DNA of 64,000 bases from contig JADKCI010000001.1 of assembly GCA_016714645.1 (NCBI GenBank), positions 930,001-994,000 of the forward strand, given 5' to 3'. Shown piece after piece: positions 45,943 through 56,983 of the stretch (positions within the stretch are counted from its first letter, which is position 1; every line of letters starts with the position of its first letter). A program made the translations under genes and the position numbers. This stretch comes from Chromatiaceae bacterium. Its GTDB lineage: Bacteria > Pseudomonadota > Gammaproteobacteria > Chromatiales > Chromatiaceae. Under the pieces are notes generated by a model that had not been told where the DNA came from, did not search any database, and saw nothing but the letters and a program-made list of their open reading frames with translations.

Positions 45943-46809
45943 ATGACCGACCGCTATGCCGTCATCGGCAACCCCATCGCCCACAGCAAGTCGCCGCTGA
46001 TCCATGCCGCCTTTGCCCGCGCCACGGGCCAGGATCTTGAATATGGTCGCATCCTCGGCGATCTGGCGGACTTCGCGGGCGAGGTGCGGCGTTTTCTGGA
46101 CAGCGGCGGCCAGGGGCTCAATGTTACCGTGCCTTTCAAGGAGCAGGCCTGGGAGCTGGCCGACGAACTCAGCCCCCGGGCGACCATCGCAGGGGCCGTC
46201 AACACCCTGATCCGGCTGCCCGATGGCCGGCTGCGGGGGGACAACACCGATGGGGTCGGCCTGGTCCGTGACCTGGGCGGCAACCACGGCTTTGTCTTTC
46301 CGGGCCGGCGGGTGCTCCTGGTAGGTGCGGGTGGGGCCGCCAAGGGCCTGCTGGAGCCCCTGCTGGAGACCGGGATCGCGGAACTGGTGATCGCCAACCG
46401 CACGACCGGGCGGGCCCTGGCCCTGGCCACCCTCGGCGAAAACCTGCGCGCCAGGCAGGGCTGGGAATGGGGAAAGGTGCGCGGCGGCGGCCTTGACGAG
46501 CTAGAGGGCGAGGGTTTCGACCTCATCATCAACGCCACCTCCGCCGGCCTGGGCGGTTCCTTGCCGGCGATAGCGGACGGCTGCCTGGCCCCCGGGGGCT
46601 GGACCTATGATCTTGTCTATGGTGATCGGGTCACCCCCTTTTGCCGCTGGGGCCAGGACCGCGGCGCCGCTCGGGTCCTGGACGGCCTGGGGATGCTGGT
46701 GGAACAGGCCGCCGAGGCCTTCTGGCTGTGGCGGGGCGTGCGACCCGGCACGGCCCCCGTCATCGCTGGCCTGCGCGATGGCACCCTGGGGCCCCAGGCG
46801 ACCCCCTGA
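45943..46809 (+). CDS. aroE: Shikimate dehydrogenase
   Basis: This 288-residue enzyme reduces 3-dehydroshikimate with NADPH in aromatic amino-acid synthesis. The substrate site NPIAHSKSPLIHAAFA is at residues 8-23, and the catalytic Lys is in GLNVTVPFKEQAW. The conserved Asp is in NTDGVGLVRDLG, and the NADPH-binding loop is VLLVGAGGAAKGLL with the basic NRTTGRA after it. It starts 3 bp after hemB. The hem-aro order is seen in various gammaproteobacteria. The protein is slightly longer than E. coli AroE (272), with a short Pro-rich tail. Confidence 0.96.
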   Translation: MTDRYAVIGNPIAHSKSPLIHAAFARATGQDLEYGRILGDLADFAGEVRRFLDSGGQGLNVTVPFKEQAWELADELSPRATIAGAVNTLIRLPDGRLRGDNTDGVGLVRDLGGNHGFVFPGRRVLLVGAGGAAKGLLEPLLETGIAELVIANRTTGRALALATLGENLRARQGWEWGKVRGGGLDELEGEGFDLIINATSAGLGGSLPAIADGCLAPGGWTYDLVYGDRVTPFCRWGQDRGAARVLDGLGMLVEQAAEAFWLWRGVRPGTAPVIAGLRDGTLGPQATP

Positions 46810-46974
46810 AGCCGGCGTCCGCGGGTCTCTGGGGCTGGGTTGCCCCGCCGCTGAGTCACGATTGAGAAACGGGTGACTCAGGCCCGGCGACCACCGCATC
46901 CGCATTAGCCCGCCGGCACCACAAAGAGGTACCGGCCTGTTCGGAACCCTTAACCTTTGCCTGCCCGACGGCGC

Positions 46975-48951
46975 TTAACCCGCCTGTCGGCGGAGCCAGT
47001 CCAGCAGCCCCGGCTCGGCCTCCCAGACATCGAGCATGGACTCGCGATAGAACCAGGCCGTCTCGGCGCTGGCTGGGCTGGGCCCTGGCTCCCGCGCGCG
47101 CGGGCGGGCGACCCGTTTCTGGGTCAGGTAGCGGGGGATGAGAGGCAGCTGGCTCTGGGCGCGGCGCAAAGCTTGCTGGGCTTGCCGGGACGAGCCCTGG
47201 CGGAAGAGGGCCAGGACCTCGCCATAGGCCAGGTCCACCAGGCGGTCGCTGGGAAAGCGTCGGGCCAGGGCCAGGGCCTGTTCGTCCTCGCCGTGGCGGA
47301 GGTAGTCATTCATGAGATCGGCACGGATGCCGTGATGATCGCGGGGATTGAGCCGCAGCAGTCGGTGCAGGCTGGCGACGGCCTCCTCTTCCTGGCCGGC
47401 TTCGCTCTGGGCGAGGTAGAGTCGGAACAGGAGGCGCAGTGCCGGGCGATTGTCCGCCAGTTCCCAGGGGAGGTTCCGGGGGTCCTCGTCCGGCAGCACC
47501 CGGGCCAGGATCGACTGGGCCCGCTCCAGCAGGGGCACGAGCAGGGCGCGCGCGATCCAGGGTAGGGCGCTGTCCGGATGGACATAAATAGCGGTGACCA
47601 GGTCGTCGAGGATGTCGAGGCTGTCCGCCGCCTCCGGCTGGCGGTCGAGAAAGGCCAGCCAGTCCGCCTCTTCCCGCTCTTCCTCCTCCCAGGGGTTGGT
47701 GGCGGTGGCGATCGGCATGAGTTGCGGGCCGAGGGGTTTAGGGGCCGGGAAGGCGGTCTGCCACTGGGTCTCCAGTGCCGCCAGGTCGGGCGGCGGGAGC
47801 AGGCGCATCTGGTGGCGGGGCTCGGGAGCTGGCTGGGGATAGCCCACGGCGTCCCGCTCCGCGGCGGGGGTGGCGGCCAGGGGTTTGACGTCCCGCGTCT
47901 CCAGGATGGCCGCCTCCAGCTGATAAAGCGGGAGTGGGCGCTGGGCGTTAGCCCTGGTCCAGTCGCGCAGGTCCATGAGGCGGTGGTCGATGACGGCCGA
48001 CTGGCTGGTCATGAGGGCATCCTGGGGATCGCGGCCGGCCTGCTCCAGGAAATCAAAAATCCCGGCGTCCTCCTCCCCCGAACGGCGCAGTTTGTGGCGC
48101 CAGAAGAGGGCGCGATCCCGGGCCAGGCCTTCCTCGTGCTGGGTCGCCAGCAGGGCAATCTCCAGCAGGGCGGTGCCGGGATTATCCGGGGCCTCGCGCT
48201 GGGTCTGGGAGAAGGCCAGTCGCGCCTCGGCGAAGGCGCCCTCGTCGATATGGATGGTGCAGAGGCGCTGCCAGGCGGCGGCGCGCAGGCCGCGACAGGG
48301 GTGCGCCCGCATGCGATCCAGGAAGGCGCGTTTCTTCTTCCAGTGATCGCGGCGGTCATAGGCATCGCAGAGGATGTTGAGGGCCTGCTCGCAGCGCTCG
48401 TCCAGCTTGGCGGCGGCGCGGTCATCAAAGAGGGCTTCGAGCAGGGCAATGGCGCGGCCGGGCTTGTCCTCCATCAGCCAGCGTTCCGCCGCTAGCCCCA
48501 GCAGGTGCGGTGGCACCTGGCCCGAGGCCAGGGCCTTCTTGAAGAGGGGCTCGCCCAGTTCCGCCAGCAGGAGTTCCCAGAGCAGGTCGGGGGGCATCTC
48601 GGGGGCGTCCTGGATCGCGCCGCAGCAATGACCATAGAAGGCCCGTGAGCCGCAGGGGCAGGGCATGGCGTCATCCGGCGCGGTCAGGGGCTGGGGATGA
48701 AAGCCCTGTCCCGGCAGGGGAGTGGCGTTCCAGATAGCGCGAGCCAGTAGAAAGGCCAGCCGGCGATCCTCGCCGGGGCCCAGGTCGGGTTGTTCCCGGT
48801 TGAGGATGGGCGTCAATTCGTCCTGGGCCCAGCGCAGGAAGCGCATCGGATGCTCGTCCTCCAGGATCCGCTGGAGACACAGGAGCAGGATCTGCTCGAA
48901 AGGGCCATCGTCCTCGGAAGGAGGTTGTTCTGGCGGTCCTGGGCTGAACAT
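46975..48951 (-). CDS. SEC-C motif protein with tetratricopeptide-like repeats
   Basis: This 658-residue cytosolic protein has a SEC-C type zinc motif, CPCGSRAFYGHCCG, at residues 98-111. The Cys/His ligands correspond to those at the C-terminus of SecA. The rest is helical with TPR-like repeats: residues about 130-340 (AERWLMEDKPGRAIALLEAL, RAAAWQRLCTIHIDEGAFAEA) and about 500-625 (LFRLYLAQSEAGQEEEAVASL). A linker near 370-450 is Pro-rich. SEC-C motifs can bind ribosomes or SecB-like partners; the function of this large form is unknown. It is a monocistronic-looking gene, divergent from cytochrome c4. Confidence 0.78.
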   Translation of the reverse strand: MFSPGPPEQPPSEDDGPFEQILLLCLQRILEDEHPMRFLRWAQDELTPILNREQPDLGPGEDRRLAFLLARAIWNATPLPGQGFHPQPLTAPDDAMPCPCGSRAFYGHCCGAIQDAPEMPPDLLWELLLAELGEPLFKKALASGQVPPHLLGLAAERWLMEDKPGRAIALLEALFDDRAAAKLDERCEQALNILCDAYDRRDHWKKKRAFLDRMRAHPCRGLRAAAWQRLCTIHIDEGAFAEARLAFSQTQREAPDNPGTALLEIALLATQHEEGLARDRALFWRHKLRRSGEEDAGIFDFLEQAGRDPQDALMTSQSAVIDHRLMDLRDWTRANAQRPLPLYQLEAAILETRDVKPLAATPAAERDAVGYPQPAPEPRHQMRLLPPPDLAALETQWQTAFPAPKPLGPQLMPIATATNPWEEEEREEADWLAFLDRQPEAADSLDILDDLVTAIYVHPDSALPWIARALLVPLLERAQSILARVLPDEDPRNLPWELADNRPALRLLFRLYLAQSEAGQEEEAVASLHRLLRLNPRDHHGIRADLMNDYLRHGEDEQALALARRFPSDRLVDLAYGEVLALFRQGSSRQAQQALRRAQSQLPLIPRYLTQKRVARPRAREPGPSPASAETAWFYRESMLDVWEAEPGLLDWLRRQAG

Positions 48952-49080
48952 GGCGAACTCCCTGGCGGGGGCGGTTAGGAAGGGTATTTTAACCCGGCGC
49001 CCGGGACTATGACCGCGGGAGGATGGCGAAAGGTGGAGGCCCCACCGGCCCCCGTGAAAATTTCCGCCGGGCTGGCCAGA

Positions 49081-49110
49081 TTGACCACTTCGGCCCTGAT
49101 CTGCTATACA
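49081..49110 (+). promoter_or_regulatory. Probable promoter of cytochrome c4 gene
   Basis: TTGACC (49081-49086) and TATACA (49105-49110), separated by 18 bases, resemble a sigma70 promoter (five and four matches to consensus). An overlapping TACAAT at 49107 is an alternative -10 box. Confidence 0.5.
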
Positions 49111-49186
49111 ATCGCCAATTTCCGCCGGGCAGTAGTCCGTTCGGGCGGCCGCGACGGGTTTCTCTAACTAGAAACGGGCAATTGAC

Positions 49187-49798
49187 ATGAAGAAGACATG
49201 GCTGACCACGGTCGCCGTTGCGGCGGTATTCCTTTCCACGGGCGTTCAGGCGGCGGGCGACGCCAAGGCGGGAGAGGCCAAGACCGCTGTCTGCATGGCC
49301 TGCCATGGCCCCGCAGGTAACAGCCTGGTGCCGACCTGGCCCAAGCTGGCCGGTCAGCATCCTGAGTATATCTACAAGCAACTGATGGACTTCAAGTCCG
49401 CCGCCCGCGTTAACGAGAGCATGAGCCCCCAGGTCCTGACCCTCAATGAGCAGGATTTTGCCGACCTGGCCGCTTATTATGCCGCGCAGACCCAGACCGG
49501 CGGCACCACGGATCAGTCCGCGGTGGAACTCGGCGGGCGCATCTTCCGGGGCGGCAACGCCGAGACGGGCGTGCCCGCCTGCACCGGTTGTCATGGCCCG
49601 GCGGGTGCTGGCTTAGGCCTCGCCAAATTCCCGCGCCTGTCCGGACAGTACGCGACCTATGTCGAATCCACCCTCAAGCTCTACCGCGACAGCCTTCGCG
49701 CCAACGATCCTAATGGCATGATGCGCGGCGTCGCCGCCCGGATGACCGACGCCGAGATCGCCGCCGTGTCCCAGTATGTTCAGGGTCTGAGCCAGTAA
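49187..49798 (+). CDS. Dihaem cytochrome c4
   Basis: This 203-residue periplasmic cytochrome has a signal peptide (1-22, ending VQAAGD) and two class I haem domains. The CXXCH sites are CMACHG (about residues 35-40) and CTGCHG (about 130-135). MSPQVLTL and MMRGVAARM supply the likely Met ligands of each domain. Cytochrome c4 passes electrons from the bc1 complex to terminal oxidases or, in phototrophs, to the reaction centre. The ribosome site is weak. A hairpin terminator follows the stop, so it is a single-gene unit. Confidence 0.95.
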   Translation: MKKTWLTTVAVAAVFLSTGVQAAGDAKAGEAKTAVCMACHGPAGNSLVPTWPKLAGQHPEYIYKQLMDFKSAARVNESMSPQVLTLNEQDFADLAAYYAAQTQTGGTTDQSAVELGGRIFRGGNAETGVPACTGCHGPAGAGLGLAKFPRLSGQYATYVESTLKLYRDSLRANDPNGMMRGVAARMTDAEIAAVSQYVQGLSQ

Positions 49799-49842
49799 GG
49801 CAAACCCACCGGGGGCGCGGCTCCCGGAACCAGCGCCACGCG

Positions 49843-49872
49843 AAAGGGCAGCCATCCGCTGCCCTTTCTCAT
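49843..49872 (+). terminator. Terminator of cytochrome c4 gene
   Basis: AAAGGGCAG (49843-49851) pairs with CTGCCCTTT (49859-49867) around a 7-base loop, followed by CTCATT. It lies about 45 bp after the stop codon. Confidence 0.75.
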
Positions 49873-49948
49873 TGGGGCCAGTCCTCTTTCGGGGTATCCT
49901 CCCGCTTATTGGCCAGATCCCATCTTCCCCCTCCTTCGAAAGGACGTC

Positions 49949-50710
49949 ATGCAGCGGATCAAACTGCTCAGCTACAACATCCAGGCGGGAATTCACACCC
50001 GTCAATATCGCGAATACCTGACCAAGAGTTGGAAACACCTGCTGCCCCACCGCGAGCGGCAGGTCAACCTTGGGCGCATCGCCAGCCTGTTGGGGGACTT
50101 CGACCTGGTGGGTTTGCAGGAAATCGACGGGGGCAGCCTGCGCACCCGCTTCATCGATCAGATCGAATATCTCGCCGAGGAGGCCCAGTTCCCCTTCTGG
50201 TATCGCCAGGTCAACCGCGACCTCGGCAAGCTGGCTCAGCACGGCAACGGCGTCCTCAGCCGGCTTCGCCCGGCGCGAGTCGTCGAGCACAAGCTCCCCG
50301 GCCTGCCGGGGCGCGGCGCCGTCATCGTCGAGATGGACCTGTCCGATGGCGCCCTGCTGGGCGTCTGCATCCTGCACCTGGCCCTCGGCTGGCGGGCGCG
50401 CAGCCGCCAGTTGCGCTACATCGCCCAACTGACCGAACGCTATCCCTACCTGGTGGTCATGGGGGATTTCAACTGTGGCTGCCGTAGCCGGTCCCTGCGG
50501 CAACTGGTGCGGGAGTCCGACCTGCGTGGCCTGGATTGCGAGCTCAAGACCTTCCCAAGCTGGCAGCCCAAGCGCCGCCTGGACCACATCCTCGTCTCCC
50601 ACACCCTGCGCATCCTGGATGTCGAGGTCCTCGATTACCCCCTCTCCGACCATTTGCCCCTGAGCATGACTATCGGCCTGCCGGAGGGGATCGTTGTTGA
50701 TCAGTCTTGA
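49949..50710 (+). CDS. Endonuclease/exonuclease/phosphatase family hydrolase
   Basis: This 253-residue cytosolic protein has all EEP-fold motifs: KLLSYNIQAG at the N-terminus, LVGLQEIDGG with the metal-binding Glu, ILHLALG with the catalytic His, VMGDFNCG with the Asp-x-Asn pair, and RRLDHILVS then LSDHLPLSM at the end. Family members act on nucleic acids or phospholipids and inositol phosphates; the substrate here is not known. A gap of 12 residues in the 18-34 region (YREYLTKSWKHLLPHRERQ) is shared with YbhP/EEPD1-like proteins. It overlaps the next, convergent gene by 10 bp. Confidence 0.88.
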   Translation: MQRIKLLSYNIQAGIHTRQYREYLTKSWKHLLPHRERQVNLGRIASLLGDFDLVGLQEIDGGSLRTRFIDQIEYLAEEAQFPFWYRQVNRDLGKLAQHGNGVLSRLRPARVVEHKLPGLPGRGAVIVEMDLSDGALLGVCILHLALGWRARSRQLRYIAQLTERYPYLVVMGDFNCGCRSRSLRQLVRESDLRGLDCELKTFPSWQPKRRLDHILVSHTLRILDVEVLDYPLSDHLPLSMTIGLPEGIVVDQS

Positions 50711-51255
50711 ATGAAGAGGCATCGCCAAGGGCTGGCGGTAAAGGTCGTAAGAGCCGCTTGAAAACCTGGAGTGGGCTCTGCCTCGCCGGGGAAGACCTCC
50801 TCCACCGCGATGAAGCTCCGGCCGTAACCGGCCTTATCCCGCCAGTCCCAGTCCCAGGCCGGATGACCAGAGCCGCAGGTGGGGCAGGCCAAGTATTTGT
50901 GCTCACGGCTCTCTAAGATCCGAGCCCAGTCATGATGAAGAGCCCGACAGACGGGACAGCGTGGCGGGCGGGTGTTGCGGCCCTGGAGTAAGGTCGGTCG
51001 CGGCAGGGGGCCAAGCAGGCGCACATGGGTGAAGGGGTCACCATCGGGTCTCGGCTCCAGTGAGAGATTGACTGAGCAGCCGGCAAAGGTCAGCAGGCCC
51101 AGGAAGTTCGTCCCGACAACAAAGGTGCTATCCATGCCAGGCAAGGGCTCGCCAATGAAGCCAATAGCCTTCAGGTCGGTTTGTAGAGCAGCGGCATCGA
51201 TCGCCAGCATAGGGTTGGCGGGCGTCAGTAGCAGGCGCCCAGTATGGATGCGCAT
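50701..51255 (-). CDS. Zinc-ribbon protein, unknown
   Basis: This 184-residue protein has a CPVC...CPTC pair about 29 residues apart (about 109-141), a likely zinc ribbon. N-terminal MRIHTGRLLLTPANPMLAIDAA and the segment GLLTFAGCSVNLSLEPRPDG suggest a small beta-rich domain. AAGGAGAG precedes the ATG at 51255. I do not recognise the family. It is convergent with the EEP hydrolase and followed upstream by unassigned DNA; there is no operon context. Confidence 0.7.
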   Translation of the reverse strand: MRIHTGRLLLTPANPMLAIDAAALQTDLKAIGFIGEPLPGMDSTFVVGTNFLGLLTFAGCSVNLSLEPRPDGDPFTHVRLLGPLPRPTLLQGRNTRPPRCPVCRALHHDWARILESREHKYLACPTCGSGHPAWDWDWRDKAGYGRSFIAVEEVFPGEAEPTPGFQAALTTFTASPWRCLFIQD

Positions 51256-51392
51256 GGAATCTCTCCTTTTCGCCATTCTGGCGTGAATTGGCTAAGGGTC
51301 TGTAGGGTGGCAAAGATGAAGGTCAAAGTGGCCAGCCACTAACCGGTCAGACGCCGTGCCTTGGCGATGCGGGGGCGTGCCCGCGCGGCAAG

Positions 51393-52541
51393 TCAACCGT
51401 TTCGGCCAGACGCCCCTTGCCGTTCCTCCGCTGCGATGGGGGGAGCGATGAAGTCTCGCCCTAGGGCGTCCGCGGCCAGGATGGCATCCTTGACTGCGAC
51501 CCAGGTCACCTCGAAAGCTTCATTATGGGAAGTCTCCCCCGGTGCCACGGCCCGTTCGGCGATGATCCTTGCCCGCTCCGCGGACAGGGTCTCGATGCCA
51601 AGCTCCGCGAGTGTCAACGGCAGACCAACGGACGCGGAGAATGTCATCAGCTCCCGGATCTCGGCAGACTCCCGGCCTTCCAGCACCAATTGCACCAAGG
51701 TGCCAAAGGCGACTTTTTCCCCATGCAGGCAATGATGGGTCTCCGGCGCGGCCGTCAGACCGTTATGAACGGCGTGGGCGACAGCCAGGCCACCCGACTC
51801 AAAACCTAGCCCTGATAGCAGGGTATTAGCCTCGATGATGCGCTCCAAAGCCGGGGTCACCGCGCCAGCCCGAGCTGCGGCGACAGCGGCGGTGCCATCT
51901 TGCAGCAGGGTTTGGTAGCAGGTGCGCGCGATCGCCATGGCCGCCAGCGTGCTGCCCCCTCCTACCTGATTGCGCTTGCAGGCGTGGTGTGCCGTGTCTG
52001 CCTCGAACCAGGTCGCCAGGGCGTCGCCCATGCCGGCGATGAGATAGCGCACCGGCGCCCGGGCGATGATGCGGGTATCCACCAGGACCAGATCCGGATT
52101 GCGTTTGTAAAATAGACATTTGTCAAAAACGCCGACGGGCGTGTAAACCACGGACAGGGCGCTGCAGGGGGCATCGCTGGCCGCGACCGTGGGGCAGCAC
52201 ACCACCGGCAGATTCAAGGCGGCGGCTACTGCCCGGGCGGTGTCGAGGGCCTTGCCGCCACCGGCGCCCACGATGCTCCCGGCCTGGGTGCGCCGGGCCT
52301 CCGCCGTGCAGCGTTCGATTTCCGGCAGGGTACATTCACCGCCAAATTCAACGACCTCAAAAGGGATCTTCTCGGTCCCGAAGGCCTCGATCCAGAGGGG
52401 CTCGGTTTGGCGACGCGCGGTGGGGCTGGCGATGATCAAGGGTCGGGTAGCGATGCCCATCTTGCCCATTTCCCTGGCGAGTGCGCGGCTGGCATCGGGA
52501 CCTTGGACATAACGCGAGGGGGAGCAGAAAATCTTGAGCAC
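51393..52541 (-). CDS. gldA: Iron-type glycerol dehydrogenase (GldA-like)
   Basis: This 382-residue enzyme is of the Fe/Zn-dependent alcohol dehydrogenase family closest to GldA, which oxidises glycerol to dihydroxyacetone with NAD. SIVGAGGGKALDTARAVA binds NAD. The metal ligands are Asp in GMGDALATWFEAD, and His in LAVAHAVHNGL and HHCLHGEKVAFG. The start is GTG at 52541, with AAGGAGAG upstream, giving VLKIFCSPSRYVQGP, the standard GldA opening. An upstream frame extension overlaps the DUF815 gene and is not used. No glycerol kinase or dihydroxyacetone kinase is nearby, so the physiological substrate is uncertain. Confidence 0.9.
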   Translation of the reverse strand: MLKIFCSPSRYVQGPDASRALAREMGKMGIATRPLIIASPTARRQTEPLWIEAFGTEKIPFEVVEFGGECTLPEIERCTAEARRTQAGSIVGAGGGKALDTARAVAAALNLPVVCCPTVAASDAPCSALSVVYTPVGVFDKCLFYKRNPDLVLVDTRIIARAPVRYLIAGMGDALATWFEADTAHHACKRNQVGGGSTLAAMAIARTCYQTLLQDGTAAVAAARAGAVTPALERIIEANTLLSGLGFESGGLAVAHAVHNGLTAAPETHHCLHGEKVAFGTLVQLVLEGRESAEIRELMTFSASVGLPLTLAELGIETLSAERARIIAERAVAPGETSHNEAFEVTWVAVKDAILAADALGRDFIAPPIAAEERQGASGRNG

Positions 52542-52584
52542 GGGCTCTCTCCTTAAAGGGTGCGCCAGGGATGGGCATGGGGTT

Positions 52585-53451
52585 TCAGGATTCATCCGCG
52601 CCCCTGCCGGCCCAGTCCCGGGCAAACTGCCAGGCCGTGCGTCCACTGCGCGAGCCCCGTTGGAGGGCCCAGCGCAGGGCGGCGGGATCAACCGTCTCCG
52701 GGGCGCGTCGGGCGGCCCCGAGCCGCCCCAGCCAGTGGTGGACGATGGCCAGGTACTGGTCCTGGGTGAAGGGGTGGAAGGCGATCCAGAGACCGAAGCG
52801 ATCGGAGAGGGAGATCTTCTCCTCCACGCCCTCTCCCGGGTGGATCTCGCCGTCGATCAGGGCCGTCTCGCGGTTCTCGCGCTGGAACTCGGGTAGCAGG
52901 TGGCGGCGGTTGGAGGTGGCGTAGATGAGCAGGTTGTCCGGCGCGGCGCTGAGAGAGCCCTCCAGCACCGCCTTGAGGGCCTTGAAGCCGAACTCGCCGG
53001 CGTCGAAGGAGAGGTCGTCGCAAAAGATGACGAAACGCTCCGGCCGGCCGTGAATCAAGTCCAGCACCTCCGGCAGGTCCGCCAGATCGTCCTTGTCCAT
53101 CTCGATAAGCCGCAGGCCTTGGTCGCGTAGCGCGTTGAAGATGGCCTTGATCAGGGACGACTTGCCGGTCCCCCGAGACCCCCAGAGCAGGATGTTGTTG
53201 GCGCCGCGCCCGGCCAGGAACTGGCGGCTGTTGCGGAGAATCTCGGCCTTCTGACGGTCGAGGCAGAGCAGGTCGTCCAGGGCCAGCCGCTGGGGGTGAG
53301 CCAGGGCCTGCAGGTGCCCGCGCCCACCTCCACGGCGCCAGCGGAAGGCCTGGGCCTCCCAATCGGGGGCGGCGGGGGGCGCTGGCAGCAGTGCCTCAAG
53401 GCGGTCCAGCAGCCGCGCCGCCTGCTCCATCAGGTCAGGAGTATCCGTCAC
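52585..53451 (-). CDS. DUF815 AAA+ ATPase
   Basis: This 288-residue protein has LLWGSRGTGKSSLIKAIF (Walker A, about residues 90-107) and RFVIFCDDLSFDAGE (Walker B, with DD). DNLLIYATSNRRHLLPEF (sensor 1) follows, and the DUF815 mark is SLSDRFGLWIAFHPFTQDQYLAIV. These proteins are widespread in proteobacteria and their role is not known. The start is a GTG. It lies 43 bp upstream of the gldA-like gene on the same strand, possibly in one transcript. Confidence 0.88.
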   Translation of the reverse strand: MTDTPDLMEQAARLLDRLEALLPAPPAAPDWEAQAFRWRRGGGRGHLQALAHPQRLALDDLLCLDRQKAEILRNSRQFLAGRGANNILLWGSRGTGKSSLIKAIFNALRDQGLRLIEMDKDDLADLPEVLDLIHGRPERFVIFCDDLSFDAGEFGFKALKAVLEGSLSAAPDNLLIYATSNRRHLLPEFQRENRETALIDGEIHPGEGVEEKISLSDRFGLWIAFHPFTQDQYLAIVHHWLGRLGAARRAPETVDPAALRWALQRGSRSGRTAWQFARDWAGRGADES

Positions 53452-53548
53452 GGCGACCCTCTGTCCATCGGTTGGCTCCCGGTCCAGTCCGGCATCTGGC
53501 TAACCTGCCCCCTGCCCTTAGTTTCGGCCAGATGATTTGCTGCAAGTT

Positions 53549-55216
<1,668 letters not shown>

Positions 55217-55391
55217 GGCTGAAGGATGCGGTTCTCGTCTGGGGGGTTGCAGGGGATTGAGGGGGATGAGCTGGGCTGGGGATCAAGGCCCGCCCGCCAG
55301 GGCTGGGCTTTAACGGGGGCCTAAACTGGGTATCATTATTTCATAAATGCCGCTGGCGGTTCCGATCCCCGCCGCGGGCCTGAGGTTCGTG

Positions 55392-55934
55392 ATGAATTTT
55401 TACCCCAAGGGGAGCGCCATCCCCGTTATTGGCTTTGTCGCCCCGAGCGGGACTGGCAAGACGACCCTGCTCCAGAAGCTGGTGCCCGTCTTGCGGCAGC
55501 GGGGGCGGCGGATCGGCTACCTCAAGCATGCCCATCATGGTTTCGAGGTCGATCGGCCTGGCAAGGATAGCTATGAGATCCGCGCGGCTGGCGCCCACCA
55601 GGTCCTGCTCGCATCGGGAGACCGCTGGGTCTTGCAAGGTACCCCCAAGGCCAGCGGCCCGGACCCGGACCTAGCGGAGATGCTCGCCCGCTTCGATCCG
55701 GAACAGGTCGATCTGATCCTGGTGGAGGGCTTTAAGTTCAGCGCCTTCCCCAAGATCGAGGTCCACCGCGCCGCCCTGGGTGGGCCTTATCTCTATGCCG
55801 CTGATCCGCATATCCTTGCCCTGATCTCGGATGGCGCGCCGCCGGTGGGAAGGCACCCGCCTCTGCTGCCTCTGGGGGATACGGAGGCTATCGCCGATTT
55901 CATCCTGGCCGCTCTCGCCACGGCGCCCCCCTAA
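55392..55934 (+). CDS. mobB: Molybdopterin-guanine dinucleotide biosynthesis adaptor MobB
   Basis: This 180-residue GTPase-like protein helps MobA in adding GMP to molybdopterin. The P-loop GFVAPSGTGKTTLLQKLVPVL lies near residue 10, KHAHHGFEVDRPGKDSYEIRAAGA is the MobB signature, and VDLILVEGFK is the Walker B-like segment. The frame is open from 55347, but the ATG at 55392 gives the usual length. No mobA or moe/moa gene is adjacent. It is divergent from ettA. Confidence 0.92.
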   Translation: MNFYPKGSAIPVIGFVAPSGTGKTTLLQKLVPVLRQRGRRIGYLKHAHHGFEVDRPGKDSYEIRAAGAHQVLLASGDRWVLQGTPKASGPDPDLAEMLARFDPEQVDLILVEGFKFSAFPKIEVHRAALGGPYLYAADPHILALISDGAPPVGRHPPLLPLGDTEAIADFILAALATAPP

Positions 55935-56011
55935 ACTGGAGTTGCCGCCCGGGCCCTTCCCGCCGTGGGGGTGGCTGAGCACCTCTTTGCCATGACCCTT
56001 AGCCCCGGTCA

Positions 56012-56836
56012 TCACCGCTCCGCCGTGAGGTAGGCGATCCAGCCTGCCTCGGGCTCGCCTTCCTCCACGGGTACGAAGATGCCATCCGGCTCGCCCTGGG
56101 CATCCCAGCCCTGCCAATAGCACAGCACGCGGCCAAAGCCCGCCTCCGCCAGCAGTTCCCGAATCTCGGGCAGGGACCAGAGCCGCCAGTCATAGCTGAA
56201 GGCCTGCTCCAGCCGCGAGCCGTCACTGAAAGCGAAGTGGATGTGACAGATCAGCCGGCCGCTGATGGGGTCGTAGTGGGCCTGGTCCCAGATATAGGTG
56301 AAAAGACCCTCGTCACCCTGGATGACCCGCTCCTCCGCCGTCAACCGGTAGGCGTCATAGCCGCCATAGGCATCCAGGAAAAACACCCCGTCCGGTTTGA
56401 GACTGTTACGGACCTGGCGGAAATAGGTCAGGAGGGACGCCCGCTTCGTCAGCAGCCAGTAACTGAAGTTCAAGGCGCAGACGATATCCTGGGTGCCCGT
56501 TTCCACGGCGAGGACGTTGTCCAAACGCAGCGTCACCCGTTTAGCCTGGGCCTCGTCCAGTGGCTCCAGATTATGCTTACGCCCCCAATCCAGCACCTCG
56601 GGGTCGATATCGACCCCCGTTGCCAGGTTGGTCTTGCGCCGACGTACCCATTGACAGCACAGGGCCGCGGTGCCGCAGAAATCCTCCCGCAGCCGCCGGG
56701 CGGTTTTCAGGCGCAGGTCGCGGTAGGTACGGTCGATGAAATCCACCTCCGCCTGGGGGCACTGGACCGATTGCTCATAGAGCTGGTGGCGATCCGCCTG
56801 ATCGGCGAGGGTGGGGGAGGGCGGTAGCTTAGTCAT
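56012..56836 (-). CDS. Class I SAM-dependent methyltransferase
   Basis: This 274-residue protein has a Rossmann methyltransferase core. REDFCGTAALCCQWVRR replaces the usual DxGxG motif I, TGVDIDPEVLDWGRKH is motif II, and IVCALNFSYWLL sits in the acceptor region. The C-terminal half has SLPEIRELLAEAGF and a final Trp-rich strand. The unusual FCGTA form is known from a group of uncharacterised methyltransferases. The substrate is unknown. It sits between mobB and tRNA-Ser with about 75 bp to mobB's stop. Confidence 0.82.
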   Translation of the reverse strand: MTKLPPSPTLADQADRHQLYEQSVQCPQAEVDFIDRTYRDLRLKTARRLREDFCGTAALCCQWVRRRKTNLATGVDIDPEVLDWGRKHNLEPLDEAQAKRVTLRLDNVLAVETGTQDIVCALNFSYWLLTKRASLLTYFRQVRNSLKPDGVFFLDAYGGYDAYRLTAEERVIQGDEGLFTYIWDQAHYDPISGRLICHIHFAFSDGSRLEQAFSYDWRLWSLPEIRELLAEAGFGRVLCYWQGWDAQGEPDGIFVPVEEGEPEAGWIAYLTAER

Positions 56837-56983
56837 GGCCTACAGGCTGTTGAGTCCGGGAGTGGAGAAGCGCACGCCCCTATAAACCACGGCTGGGCAT
56901 GACTCGCGAAGCTTAGATACCTGCACCTTCGCTCCCGGCGGTCCTGGATGGGAACGGCAAGGTGGGCGGGGAGCCCGGAAAAC

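Noticed and set aside
52542..52691. Upstream extension of the glycerol dehydrogenase to 52691
   Set aside because: It runs into the DUF815 gene and is Pro/Gly-rich; a GTG with a strong ribosome site at 52541 gives the standard N-terminus.
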